A stretch of DNA of 22,220 nt from a virus, in the IMG/VR virus record IMGVR_UViG_3300017727_000182, positions 1-22,220 of that record; one strand, 5' to 3'. A model generated the notes under the pieces. That model worked only from the letters and a program-made list of their open reading frames with translations, did not search any database and was not told the origin of the DNA. Positions 1-7,509 of the stretch are shown here, piece by piece. Positions within the stretch are counted from its first letter, which is position 1, and each line of letters opens with the position of its first letter. The position numbers were made by a program, and so were the translations under genes.

Positions 1-1
1 A

Positions 2-487
2 TTAGTTAAGGCATTAGAATATGAGGTAGAATTTATTAATTATAAGTTTACTACTGAACGATCTAAATATTTAAGAGATTTAGGTATTCCATTAAATACT
101 GATTCTACAGTAAAGGGTCAATCTATATTCTTAGCAGAGAGAGCTAGTGAACTGTTGAATGAAAGTATTATTACAGATAGAACTATTATTGATGTAATGG
201 CATTTGCTAAATGTGCTGATTCAATTAATGAAGGTGATGCTAAGAAATTTTGTGATTTTGCTTCTACTATGTTAGGAGATTATGATCATATTTTTTATGT
301 TTCTACTGAAGGTACTATTATAGAAGATAATGGTGTTAGAACTGTAGATGTTGAGTATAGAGAAAAAATTGATGATACTATTAGAGGATTATTGTTTGAG
401 TATAGGGATCAAATTAAAGATTTCACTACTATTAGTGGTACTACAGAACAAAGGTTGAAGCAAATAAATGAGGTGTTATTCCCTTAA
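2..487 (+). CDS. NadR/AAA_28-like P-loop kinase, C-terminal part (5' end outside window)
   Basis: The reading frame is open from base 2 to the TAA at 485-487, so the gene starts upstream and the in-frame TTG at 155 is probably not its start. The visible 161 residues carry hallmarks of the AAA_28 / NadR C-terminal kinase family: an early F-x(5)-RSKYL segment, a TD followed by a GQ, the ITDRTIIDVMAFAKC segment resembling the DR-x(2)-D-x(2)-A signature, then IIEDNGVRTVDVEYREKID, matching the 'D/N-G-V-R ... EYR' segment of these kinases. The Walker A loop must lie in the missing N-terminus. Members phosphorylate small nucleoside-like substrates such as nicotinamide riboside, so a role in nucleotide or NAD metabolism is possible, but the substrate cannot be read here. 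It ends 20 bases before the next gene. Confidence 0.6.
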   Translation, partial: LVKALEYEVEFINYKFTTERSKYLRDLGIPLNTDSTVKGQSIFLAERASELLNESIITDRTIIDVMAFAKCADSINEGDAKKFCDFASTMLGDYDHIFYVSTEGTIIEDNGVRTVDVEYREKIDDTIRGLLFEYRDQIKDFTTISGTTEQRLKQINEVLFP

Positions 488-496
488 TATTTATAA
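488..496 (+). promoter_or_regulatory. Late-promoter-like motif TATTTATAA (gene at 508)
   Basis: TATTTATAA begins right after the upstream stop codon and ends 11 bases before the ATG at 508. It overlaps an exact T4 late element TATAAATA (492-499) on the same strand; that element would leave almost no leader if used. Confidence 0.45.
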
Positions 497-507
497 ATAA
501 ACTTATA

Positions 508-858
508 ATGGGATTAACAAAATCACAATTAAAAGAAACTATCCGAGAAGAAATTTTAGAAATTTTATCTGAACAATCCTCCGAAGAAGCTACTAAAACT
601 GCAGATGAACTTGAAAGAGCTGCTGTAGCTGCCGAAAAGCTAAAAGCTGCATTAGGTGAACAAGAAGAAGAACCTAAAGCATCTGACCTTAAGAGTGATT
701 CTGTTTCATCCCTAGCTAGGGAATTAGGTAAAATTACTCGTGAAATGAAAACAGTAGTTAACCAGTGGAAAAAATCCGAAGGTGAAGAAAAACAAGAATT
801 ACTTAATAGATTAAAAGAGCTCACCGCTATGAAAAAAGAGGTAGAAGCTCTTCTCTAA
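508..858 (+). CDS. Small charged coiled-coil protein; candidate small terminase (gp16-like)
   Basis: This 116-residue protein is predicted to be almost wholly helical and rich in Glu, Lys and Ala, with an acidic first half (residues 8-60) and a Lys/Glu-rich heptad-like C-terminal half (residues 70-116). It has no signal peptide or membrane segment. It lies directly upstream of the large terminase gene, three bases from its start, the place where T4 and its relatives keep gene 16, whose product is also a small helical protein that recognises DNA and stimulates gp17. I infer a small-terminase candidate from position and size; there is no diagnostic motif. Its N-terminal helix (LKETIREEILEILSE) resembles a helix in the protein at 6008-6799. 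It could instead be a head or scaffold accessory protein. The ATG at 508 follows a TATTTATAA motif. Confidence 0.5.
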   Translation: MGLTKSQLKETIREEILEILSEQSSEEATKTADELERAAVAAEKLKAALGEQEEEPKASDLKSDSVSSLARELGKITREMKTVVNQWKKSEGEEKQELLNRLKELTAMKKEVEALL

Positions 859-861
859 ACT

Positions 862-2430
862 ATGTCACAGGATCTTAAAAAAATAATTCGTCAAGAATAT
901 ATTAAATGTGCAACAGATCCTGTACATTTTATGAAAAAATACTGTTTTATTCAACATCCCCAACGAGGTAAAATATTATTTACCTTATATCCTTTTCAAG
1001 AAAAAGTATTAAATCTATTTAAGGATAACCCTTATTCTTTAATATTAAAATCCAGACAGTTAGGTATTTCTACTTTAACAGCAGGGTATTCTCTTTGGTT
1101 AATGTTATTTCATGAAGGTAAAAATGTATTATGTGTTGCTACTAAGCAAGAAACAGCCAAAAACCTAGTAACTAAGGTTAAATTTATGTATGATAATTTA
1201 CCCTCTTGGTTACAAATATCAACAGAAGAAAATAATAAATTAACATTAAGGTTAGCTAATGGTTCACAAATAAAAGCCACTTCGGCTGCTTCAGACGCGG
1301 GTAGATCGGAAGCTGTATCTATGTTAGTAGTTGATGAAGCTGCATTTATTGAAGGTATAGATAATATATGGGCCTCAGCACAACAAACACTATCAACTGG
1401 AGGGGGTGCAATTGTACTTTCCACCCCTAATGGAACTGGTAATTGGTTTCATAAAATGTGGACTAAAGCCGAGGCTAAAGAAAATGAATTTCTACCTATC
1501 AGATTACCTTGGATGGTACACCCCGAAAGGGACCAAACATGGAGAGACAGGCAAGATGATTTATTAGGCGATCCTCGTATTGCAGCCCAGGAATGTGATT
1601 GTGATTTTAATACATCAGGTGATATCGTATTTTATAGTGAATGGATTGAATTTTTAAAAGAAACAACTATCCAAAACCCTGTTGAAAGAAGAGGTGTCGA
1701 CCAAAATTTATGGATATGGGAATCCGCAGATTATGCCCGGGAATATTTAATAACTGCTGATGTTGCCAGGGGTGATGGAAAAGATTTTTCTGCGGCTCAT
1801 GTCATAGACATTGAAACAAATACCCAAGTAGCAGAGTTTAAGGGTCAATTACCTCCTAAAGAATTTGGTTATTTTTTAGTTGGACTAGCAGCAGAGTACA
1901 ATAATGCAATGTTATGCCCTGAAAATGCTAATATTGGGTGGGCAACACTTGACGCAATAAGAGAAAGAGGATATAGAAATCTATATCATTCTCCTAAATC
2001 GGATAAACTAACAGCAGAATCATATCTTCAATCTTATGAGGGTAACTCTGAAATGGTCCCTGGTTTTACAATGTCTATGAGGACTAGACCTTTAATCATT
2101 AATAAATTTAGGGAATTTGTAGGAGATAGAAGTGTAACCATTCGTTCCAAAAGACTCTTAGAGGAAATGAGAGTATTTATATGGAAAAATGGTAGACCAG
2201 AAGCTCAAGTAGGTTATAATGATGATTTAATTATGGCTTTTGGCATTGCAATGTTTTTAAGAGATACATCATTAAAATTTCAACAAGAATCTTTAGATAG
2301 AGCAAAAGCCGCTCTTGGGAATGTTAGTAAAAATGATTACCATACCCCAGGTGTAGTAAGTGGAAAAACCCAAAACCCTTACTCAATGGAGATTAATGGA
2401 AAAAAAGAAAATATAACTTGGCTTATTTAA
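862..2430 (+). CDS. 17: Terminase large subunit, gp17-like packaging ATPase/nuclease
   Basis: This is the motor that pumps phage DNA into the prohead and cuts concatemers. The 522 residues show both expected domains. ATPase: a Walker A-like SRQLGIST (64-71), Walker B MLVVDEA (154-160) with the catalytic Glu, and the coupling motif STPNG (187-191). RNase H-fold nuclease: TADVARGDGKD with its first acidic residue near D300, CPEN with E354, and GYNDDLIMA with D454/D455. T4 gp17 is 610 residues, so this is a compact version of similar architecture. The ATG at 862 lies three bases after the upstream stop, which suggests coupled translation, and no Shine-Dalgarno is visible. The portal gene, its docking partner, follows after 9 bases. 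Confidence 0.95.
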   Translation: MSQDLKKIIRQEYIKCATDPVHFMKKYCFIQHPQRGKILFTLYPFQEKVLNLFKDNPYSLILKSRQLGISTLTAGYSLWLMLFHEGKNVLCVATKQETAKNLVTKVKFMYDNLPSWLQISTEENNKLTLRLANGSQIKATSAASDAGRSEAVSMLVVDEAAFIEGIDNIWASAQQTLSTGGGAIVLSTPNGTGNWFHKMWTKAEAKENEFLPIRLPWMVHPERDQTWRDRQDDLLGDPRIAAQECDCDFNTSGDIVFYSEWIEFLKETTIQNPVERRGVDQNLWIWESADYAREYLITADVARGDGKDFSAAHVIDIETNTQVAEFKGQLPPKEFGYFLVGLAAEYNNAMLCPENANIGWATLDAIRERGYRNLYHSPKSDKLTAESYLQSYEGNSEMVPGFTMSMRTRPLIINKFREFVGDRSVTIRSKRLLEEMRVFIWKNGRPEAQVGYNDDLIMAFGIAMFLRDTSLKFQQESLDRAKAALGNVSKNDYHTPGVVSGKTQNPYSMEINGKKENITWLI

Positions 2431-2439
2431 AAATGAATT

Positions 2440-4353
2440 ATGGCGGATAAAGGACTTTTTCCTAGACTACAGAGATTATTTTCCTCTGATGTTATTATAA
2501 GAAATGTTGGTAATAACCAACTTAGAACATTTGATACTCAACATATACAAGTGTCGGGAGATATTCAAACTAATTCTTTAATAGATAGATTTAATAAAGT
2601 TTATACTAATAATTTAACATCTTTATATGGCCAACAGGTTTCATTTAATTATAGAACATTAAGACCTACTTTATATTCTGAGTATGATGCTATGGATACT
2701 GATGCCATTATTGCCTCTGCCTTAGATATTATTGCCGATGAATCTACTTTGAAGAATGATATGGGAGAAGTCCTCCACATCAAATCCCCGGATGAGGATA
2801 TTCAAAAAATTCTATATAATTTATTTTATGATGTTTTAAACATTGAATTCAACCTTTGGCCTTGGATTCGTAATATGTGTAAATATGGTGATTTCTTTTT
2901 AAAACTAGAAATTGCCGAAGATTTTGGAGTTTATAATGTAATACCCTATTCAGCTTTTAATATTGAAAGACTAGAACATTCTGACCCAGAAAACCCTTCA
3001 AAGGTAATATTTAAGTTTGATCCTGATGGAGTAGTAGCCAGTGATTATGGATATTATAATGTCCCAGATCAACAAAATTATCAACAAGCAGGATCAATTT
3101 ATTTTGACAATTATGAAATGGCTCATTTTAGGTTATTAACTGATGTTAATTTCTTACCTTATGGTAGAAGTTATATTGAACCCGCCCGTAAGTTATTTAA
3201 ACAATACACATTAATGGAGGATGCGATGTTAGTTCACCGTATTGTAAGAGCTCCTGAAAAACGTATTTTTTATTTAAACATTGGTTCCATCCCACCTAAT
3301 GAGGTAGAAGCCTTTATGGAAAAAACTATTTCTAAATTGAAAAGAACTCCATATGTTGACCCACAAACAGGTGATTATAACCTAAAATATAACATGCAAA
3401 ATTCTCTAGAGGATTTTTATATCCCTGTTAGAGGAAATGATTCGTCTACCAAAATAGAAACAACCCCCGGTTTGCAATATGATGGTATTCAAGATGTTAC
3501 TTACTTAAGAGATAAATTATTTGCAGCCCTAAAAGTTCCTAAGGCATTTATGGGTTATGATGAAAATCTTGAAGGTAAAGCTACATTAGCAGCCCAAGAT
3601 ATTAGATTTGCTAGAACAATTGAAAGAATTCAAAGGATTATGACTTCTGAATTGTATAAAATTGCTATGGTTCATTTATACTCCCAAGGCTATACGGGCG
3701 AACAGTTAGCTAATTTTGAAATTTCATTAACAAATCCTTCTATTATTTATGATCAGGAAAGAATTGCATTGCTGACTGAAAAGACTAATCTAGCAAATGA
3801 ATTAATTAATAACGGGTTATTACCTACTGATTGGATTTATGAAAATATTTTCCATTTATCTGAGGACCAATATGATGAATATAGGGATTTAATCCTACAA
3901 GATAAAAAACGTAAGTTTAGACAAAATCAAATGGAAAATGAAGGTAACGATCCTATGGAATCTGGTAAGTCCTACGGAACACCCCATGATTTAGCTTCAT
4001 TATATGGCAAAGGAAGAACATATTCTGATCCTAATAATTTACCGGATGGATATAATGAAAATGTTCCTTTAGGTAGACCCCAAGAAAAAGTTACTAATCG
4101 TAATACTCAGGATGATAATTTTGGTAAGGACAGATTAGGTGTTCAAAGAATGAAAGATGCTGATAAAAATGATGGTAATGATCTCAATCCTAAGTTTAAG
4201 GGGGGATCTGCTTTATCTTTAGAAGCTAAGTCTTATTATCAAAAAAATAGTGAAATGTTTAAAGATATACCATCTTTTGATAAAAAACGTATGATTTTTG
4301 AAGATGATAAATCAGGTGAATCCTTATTAGATGAGTCTAACATTAAGGGTTAA
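2440..4353 (+). CDS. 20: Portal vertex protein, gp20-like, with long C-terminal tail
   Basis: The portal dodecamer forms the unique head vertex through which DNA enters and leaves; it nucleates prohead assembly and docks the terminase. The 637-residue product has the gp20-type layout: an N-terminal clip/wing region with 'YSEYDAMDTDAIIASALDI' near residue 80, and a stem/crown region with the VPKAFMGYDE segment near residue 365 followed by an amphipathic helix with FARTIERIQRIM. T4 gp20 is 524 residues; the excess is a polar, low-complexity C-terminal tail from about residue 490 rich in Asn, Asp, Lys and Gly. Placement after the large terminase and before the protease/scaffold/capsid genes is the standard one. 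A pair of TATTTATAA motifs follows the stop. Confidence 0.93.
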   Translation: MADKGLFPRLQRLFSSDVIIRNVGNNQLRTFDTQHIQVSGDIQTNSLIDRFNKVYTNNLTSLYGQQVSFNYRTLRPTLYSEYDAMDTDAIIASALDIIADESTLKNDMGEVLHIKSPDEDIQKILYNLFYDVLNIEFNLWPWIRNMCKYGDFFLKLEIAEDFGVYNVIPYSAFNIERLEHSDPENPSKVIFKFDPDGVVASDYGYYNVPDQQNYQQAGSIYFDNYEMAHFRLLTDVNFLPYGRSYIEPARKLFKQYTLMEDAMLVHRIVRAPEKRIFYLNIGSIPPNEVEAFMEKTISKLKRTPYVDPQTGDYNLKYNMQNSLEDFYIPVRGNDSSTKIETTPGLQYDGIQDVTYLRDKLFAALKVPKAFMGYDENLEGKATLAAQDIRFARTIERIQRIMTSELYKIAMVHLYSQGYTGEQLANFEISLTNPSIIYDQERIALLTEKTNLANELINNGLLPTDWIYENIFHLSEDQYDEYRDLILQDKKRKFRQNQMENEGNDPMESGKSYGTPHDLASLYGKGRTYSDPNNLPDGYNENVPLGRPQEKVTNRNTQDDNFGKDRLGVQRMKDADKNDGNDLNPKFKGGSALSLEAKSYYQKNSEMFKDIPSFDKKRMIFEDDKSGESLLDESNIKG

Positions 4354-4373
4354 TATTTATAATATATTTATAA
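4354..4373 (+). promoter_or_regulatory. Tandem late-promoter-like motifs (gene at 4387)
   Basis: TATTTATAA occurs at 4354-4362 and again at 4365-4373, 13 bases before the ATG. It is the only doubled copy in the window, between the portal gene and the prohead-core block. Confidence 0.5.
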
Positions 4374-4386
4374 AAAAATATACTCA

Positions 4387-5232
4387 ATGAAAATCAAACA
4401 TTCCAAGTACAAAAACACAGGGCTTTTGTTTGAATTGCTGGTGAGGAGAATTACCTCTGATACTCTTTCTGGTAAACCTTCTCCAGCATCCGTAATTTTA
4501 AAAAAATATTTTGTTAATACTGAATTAGGGAAAGAATATAAGTTATACGAATCTTTCTTTTCCAAGAAAGGAGTAAGTGAGGTTAAAGCATCCACTATAA
4601 TTTCAGTAATTTTAGAATCTTCTAAAAAACTTAATAAACAAAAACTTCGCAAAGAAAAGTACAACCTTATTAAGGAACTAAAACAACATTATAGTGTTGA
4701 GGATATTTTTAAAACCAAAATATCTGAGTATAAAGAAATAGCTTCTTTGTATAAATTAATTGAGTGTTACAACTCGGATTTAGCTAATAATCCTAATGAA
4801 TTAATTGATATTAAGGTTAATCTAATGGAGCATTTAACCCAATCATCAGTTGATAAGGATAAAGTAGCAAATACTATTTTAGAGGAATTTGGAACATATG
4901 ATAAAGATTTAAGAGTATTAACCTATAAGATCCTACTAGAAAAATTCAATAGTAAATATTCCGAATTAAATTCCAATCAAAAACGCATTTTACGGGAATA
5001 TATTAATTCAATTGATTCAACATCATATTTAAAAGAATTTTATAATACAGAAATTGCACAATTGCGTATCCAATTAACTGAAAGATCCAAAAAAGTAAAT
5101 GACAAAGTTTTAAAAATTAAATTAGATGAAGTTAAAAAATTTCTTACTCCATTAAGTAAAACTGATAAGGTTTCGAGTGAAAATTTAGTTGATCTTTTAC
5201 AATTTTATTCACTTACTGAAAAATTAAACTAA
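4387..5232 (+). CDS. Unrecognised helical protein in the prohead-core position (between gp20 and gp21)
   Basis: I do not recognise a named family. The 281-residue product is Lys-, Leu- and Glu-rich, looks predominantly helical, and has no Cys-rich, membrane or nucleotide-binding motif. The N-terminus (KHSKYKNTGLLFELLVRRIT) is the most distinctive segment, and I have the impression that similar sequences occur in uncultured aquatic T4-like phages. In T4 the corresponding interval between genes 20 and 21 encodes the small prohead core proteins gp67 and gp68, so a role in the internal core or in portal/core attachment is an inference from position only. The ATG at 4387 lies 13 bases after the second of two TATTTATAA motifs, and its TAA shares a base with the next ATG (TAATG). 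Confidence 0.75.
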   Translation: MKIKHSKYKNTGLLFELLVRRITSDTLSGKPSPASVILKKYFVNTELGKEYKLYESFFSKKGVSEVKASTIISVILESSKKLNKQKLRKEKYNLIKELKQHYSVEDIFKTKISEYKEIASLYKLIECYNSDLANNPNELIDIKVNLMEHLTQSSVDKDKVANTILEEFGTYDKDLRVLTYKILLEKFNSKYSELNSNQKRILREYINSIDSTSYLKEFYNTEIAQLRIQLTERSKKVNDKVLKIKLDEVKKFLTPLSKTDKVSSENLVDLLQFYSLTEKLN

Positions 5233-6008
5233 TGCCTGCAGTTAAAGCATCAGAAATAGATCCTAAATTCATTAAAAAAATAGAGGATCAATATGGTGAA
5301 GTGGATATGGTCAATGACTATTTTGACTTAGAAGATAGTACCTATTATAAAACTGTAGACATTAATAAGGAAACAGGTGGGATCAAACATAAACTGATCC
5401 AACTCCCCTCTTTTAGCGAATCCCTAAAAAAACTATCTATAGCCCTAAAGTCTATGAGAAAACTTGCATCTACTAAAGCAGGTAAAGACGATCCAAAAAT
5501 AGCAGAACTATTAGGTAAAGTTAGAGATACTTTTAATTTATATAGAACACATTTAAGAAAAAATTACCCTGATTTATATACGGGTATAAAAAACCAACTA
5601 GAAGAAGTTTCAATTACAGGGGGAACAGCAACTTTCACTCCGGGCATAGGTGCTCAGTATGCAACCCCATTTGCCTTTAATAAAAATAAAAAAGCTAAAG
5701 GTACTGCTAGAAATTATTATTATAAGTTAGGATTTAAACCTGTTCCTAAAAAAATTAAAGGATCTGGATTAGAAGTTAAACAACTTTTTCAGGAAGAAAG
5801 TAAAGAACAATCTTTTCAAAAAAAAAGAATGAATGCGTTTGATTCAATTACTACACAACTGAACGATATTTATAAATTGATATCAAATGCCAAAAACGAA
5901 ACTATAGAGTATTATAAAACTAATCCCGAATCTTACACAGTAGTAAAACCTACAGATTTAATTCAGGATTACTTAAAAGATATAAAAAAACTACTAACTG
6001 TAAAATAA
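5232..6008 (+). CDS. Unrecognised protein in the prohead-core position
   Basis: No known family is recognised. The 258 residues begin with an acidic helix-rich section (1-45), a basic helical section around residues 60-115 with KKLSIALKSMRKLAST, a Gly/Thr/Ala/Phe segment at about 132-150 (GGTATFTPGIGAQYATPFAF), then a basic stretch (KNKKAKGTARNYYYKLGFKP) and a helical C-terminus. The central GGTATFTPG.G.QYATP segment stands out as conserved-looking and might be a folding or binding element. The start overlaps the upstream stop by one base (TAATG at 5230-5234) and its own stop overlaps the next start in the same way, so the block is probably translated as a coupled unit. A role in the prohead core is inferred only from position. 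Confidence 0.75.
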   Translation: MPAVKASEIDPKFIKKIEDQYGEVDMVNDYFDLEDSTYYKTVDINKETGGIKHKLIQLPSFSESLKKLSIALKSMRKLASTKAGKDDPKIAELLGKVRDTFNLYRTHLRKNYPDLYTGIKNQLEEVSITGGTATFTPGIGAQYATPFAFNKNKKAKGTARNYYYKLGFKPVPKKIKGSGLEVKQLFQEESKEQSFQKKRMNAFDSITTQLNDIYKLISNAKNETIEYYKTNPESYTVVKPTDLIQDYLKDIKKLLTVK

Positions 6009-6799
6009 TGAAACTTAGAACACTCCAACAACAATATAATTTGATTAAGGAAGGAAAAGGCCATAAGGGTGTTTTTCTAAATGAGGCTAAAAGATTATTT
6101 CCTCAATATATTCCTAATCACTTTGGATTCAAAGACTCAGTTAATATCTTAAAACAAAAATCTGTAATTTCTGAAAATATTTGGGGGATTGCAACTGGTA
6201 AAAAAGATCAACCTGAATGGTTCAAAATTTTCAATGATAACATGAAAACTATTTCCGAAGAAGCTAAAGCAGAGGAAAAAGAACCTACTAAGGAAGTAGT
6301 AGATCAAGAAATAGCTGGATATGATTATAAAGATAGGGAAAATATTGATAACCAAAATGGTGGAGAATTTTTAACTGGATTCTACGCTGAAATGCAAAAA
6401 ACCGAAAATAAAGATAAATCCATAGGTGAGTTAAAAGATATAGTAAGAAAAAATTTAGCTAAAGATGAACTTTATTATGTTAAAAATGGTCAATTTGGTT
6501 TAGAAGGGATAGGTTATACTGAGGACGCTCCGGGTTTAGGTAAACCTGAAGAATCTAAGGGTAAATATAAATCATCAGGATATGGAGATTTGAAAGAATC
6601 TATTAGAAAAATTATTAGGGAAGAAATGAAATCTAAATTTCCTTCAGAATCCCAACTCTCTAAAATGAAAGATTCTTTAGAGAATATTGTAGATATGGTA
6701 GGTAATGCTGAGGAAGCAGTTACCCTAGTAATTGATATGGAACCTATGTATGGTAAATATGAGGTTCAATTGCGTCAACTTGCAGATCCTATGTTTTAA
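6008..6799 (+). CDS. Unrecognised protein in the prohead-core position, with a conserved-looking amphipathic helix
   Basis: No known family is recognised. The 263-residue product has a basic N-terminal part (1-60) with KRLFPQYIPNHFGF, an acidic middle (about 75-110), a Gly-rich linker around residues 165-195, then an amphipathic helix LKESIRKIIREEMKSK near residue 197, followed by a helical C-terminus ending in LADPMF. The amphipathic helix resembles the N-terminus of the protein at 508-858. Its TAA overlaps the protease start codon (TAATG at 6797-6801), so its synthesis is probably tied to gp21. Prohead core or scaffold-associated function is an inference from its position beside the protease and scaffold. 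Confidence 0.75.
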   Translation: MKLRTLQQQYNLIKEGKGHKGVFLNEAKRLFPQYIPNHFGFKDSVNILKQKSVISENIWGIATGKKDQPEWFKIFNDNMKTISEEAKAEEKEPTKEVVDQEIAGYDYKDRENIDNQNGGEFLTGFYAEMQKTENKDKSIGELKDIVRKNLAKDELYYVKNGQFGLEGIGYTEDAPGLGKPEESKGKYKSSGYGDLKESIRKIIREEMKSKFPSESQLSKMKDSLENIVDMVGNAEEAVTLVIDMEPMYGKYEVQLRQLADPMF

Positions 6800-7398
6800 T
6801 GAAAAATTTACTTGTAGAAACTACCAACTTCCACCCTATTAGCTCACTTACAGAGTCAAAAATCTCTAAAAGAGGAAATCCTATAGTGGGGGGTGTCATG
6901 GCTACCGCAGAAGTTAAAAATGGTAATGGTAGATATTATTCTAAAGGTTTATGGGATCGAGAAGTAGATAAATATCAAATGTTAATAAATGAAAGCAGAG
7001 CATTAGGAGAATTAGACCATCCTGATTCTCAGATAATTAATTTAAAAAATGCATCCCATAATGTTACTAAATTATATTGGGATGGAGATAATCTAATGGG
7101 TTTTATAGAAATCTTACCTACACCGTCAGGTAATATTTTAAAAGCACTTATTGAAAGTGGTATTACTGTTGGTGTATCATCAAGAGGAATGGGTTCATTA
7201 GAGCAACGAGGGGATTTATTAGAAGTACAAGATGATTTTGAATTATTATGTTGGGATTTTGTATCGACACCCTCTAACCCAGGTTCATTTATGCATACAA
7301 TAAAAGAGGGCAAAGAAACACCTTTTAACACTTACAAAGAAGCACATGATGTGGTTAGAGAAATTCTTTGTAGTAAGGGTCAGTGCCCTATTCTTTAA
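6799..7398 (+). CDS. 21: Prohead core protease, gp21-like serine peptidase
   Basis: In T4-like phages this enzyme sits in the prohead core and, once activated, cleaves scaffold, core and capsid proteins, typically after an (I/L)-x-E motif, clearing the interior for DNA. The 199-residue product is close to the T4 gp21 size. The GGVMATAEVKNGNGRYYSK strand region (31-49), the ELDHP motif with the likely catalytic His74, and GVSSRGMGS with the likely catalytic Ser at 127 or 128 match the herpes-like assemblin fold of this peptidase family. The start overlaps the upstream stop by one base. It is followed by a 111-bp spacer with several dyads before the scaffold gene. Confidence 0.93.
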   Translation: MKNLLVETTNFHPISSLTESKISKRGNPIVGGVMATAEVKNGNGRYYSKGLWDREVDKYQMLINESRALGELDHPDSQIINLKNASHNVTKLYWDGDNLMGFIEILPTPSGNILKALIESGITVGVSSRGMGSLEQRGDLLEVQDDFELLCWDFVSTPSNPGSFMHTIKEGKETPFNTYKEAHDVVREILCSKGQCPIL

Positions 7399-7410
7399 AT
7401 TTTTTTTACA

Positions 7411-7506
7411 TACGTATTAGCGAATATACCATCTCTTATATGGTATCGAATTAATATATTTTTATTACGTTTCCGAATAAACGTATTTCACTAAGTTTAA
7501 TTTAGT
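7411..7506 (+). promoter_or_regulatory. Dyad- and repeat-rich spacer ahead of scaffold/capsid genes
   Basis: Between the protease and scaffold genes there are three consecutive inverted repeats. The first is 7426-7446 (ATACCAT/ATGGTAT, 7-nt loop), the second 7466-7485 (TACGTTT/AAACGTA, 6-nt loop), and the third 7490-7506 (ACTAA/TTAGT, ending four bases before the scaffold ATG). There is also an 8-bp palindrome ATACGTAT at 7410-7417. A degenerate direct repeat links TACGTATTAGCGAATA (7411-7426) with TACGTTTCCGAATA (7466-7479). No T-run follows the hairpins, so they are not classical terminators. This is the longest spacer in the window apart from the one after gp23. I infer a regulatory region, either a promoter or operator or an mRNA leader raising scaffold and capsid output; the mechanism is unknown. 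Confidence 0.45.
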
Positions 7507-7509
7507 AAA

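Noticed and set aside
155-157. TTG as the start of the first gene
   Set aside because: The frame is open to the window edge and the upstream residues fit the same kinase family, so it is an internal codon.
5867-5875. TATTTATAA inside the gene at 5232-6008
   Set aside because: It is about 130 bases from the next start and encodes ordinary residues (part of IYK); one chance copy is expected in such AT-rich DNA.
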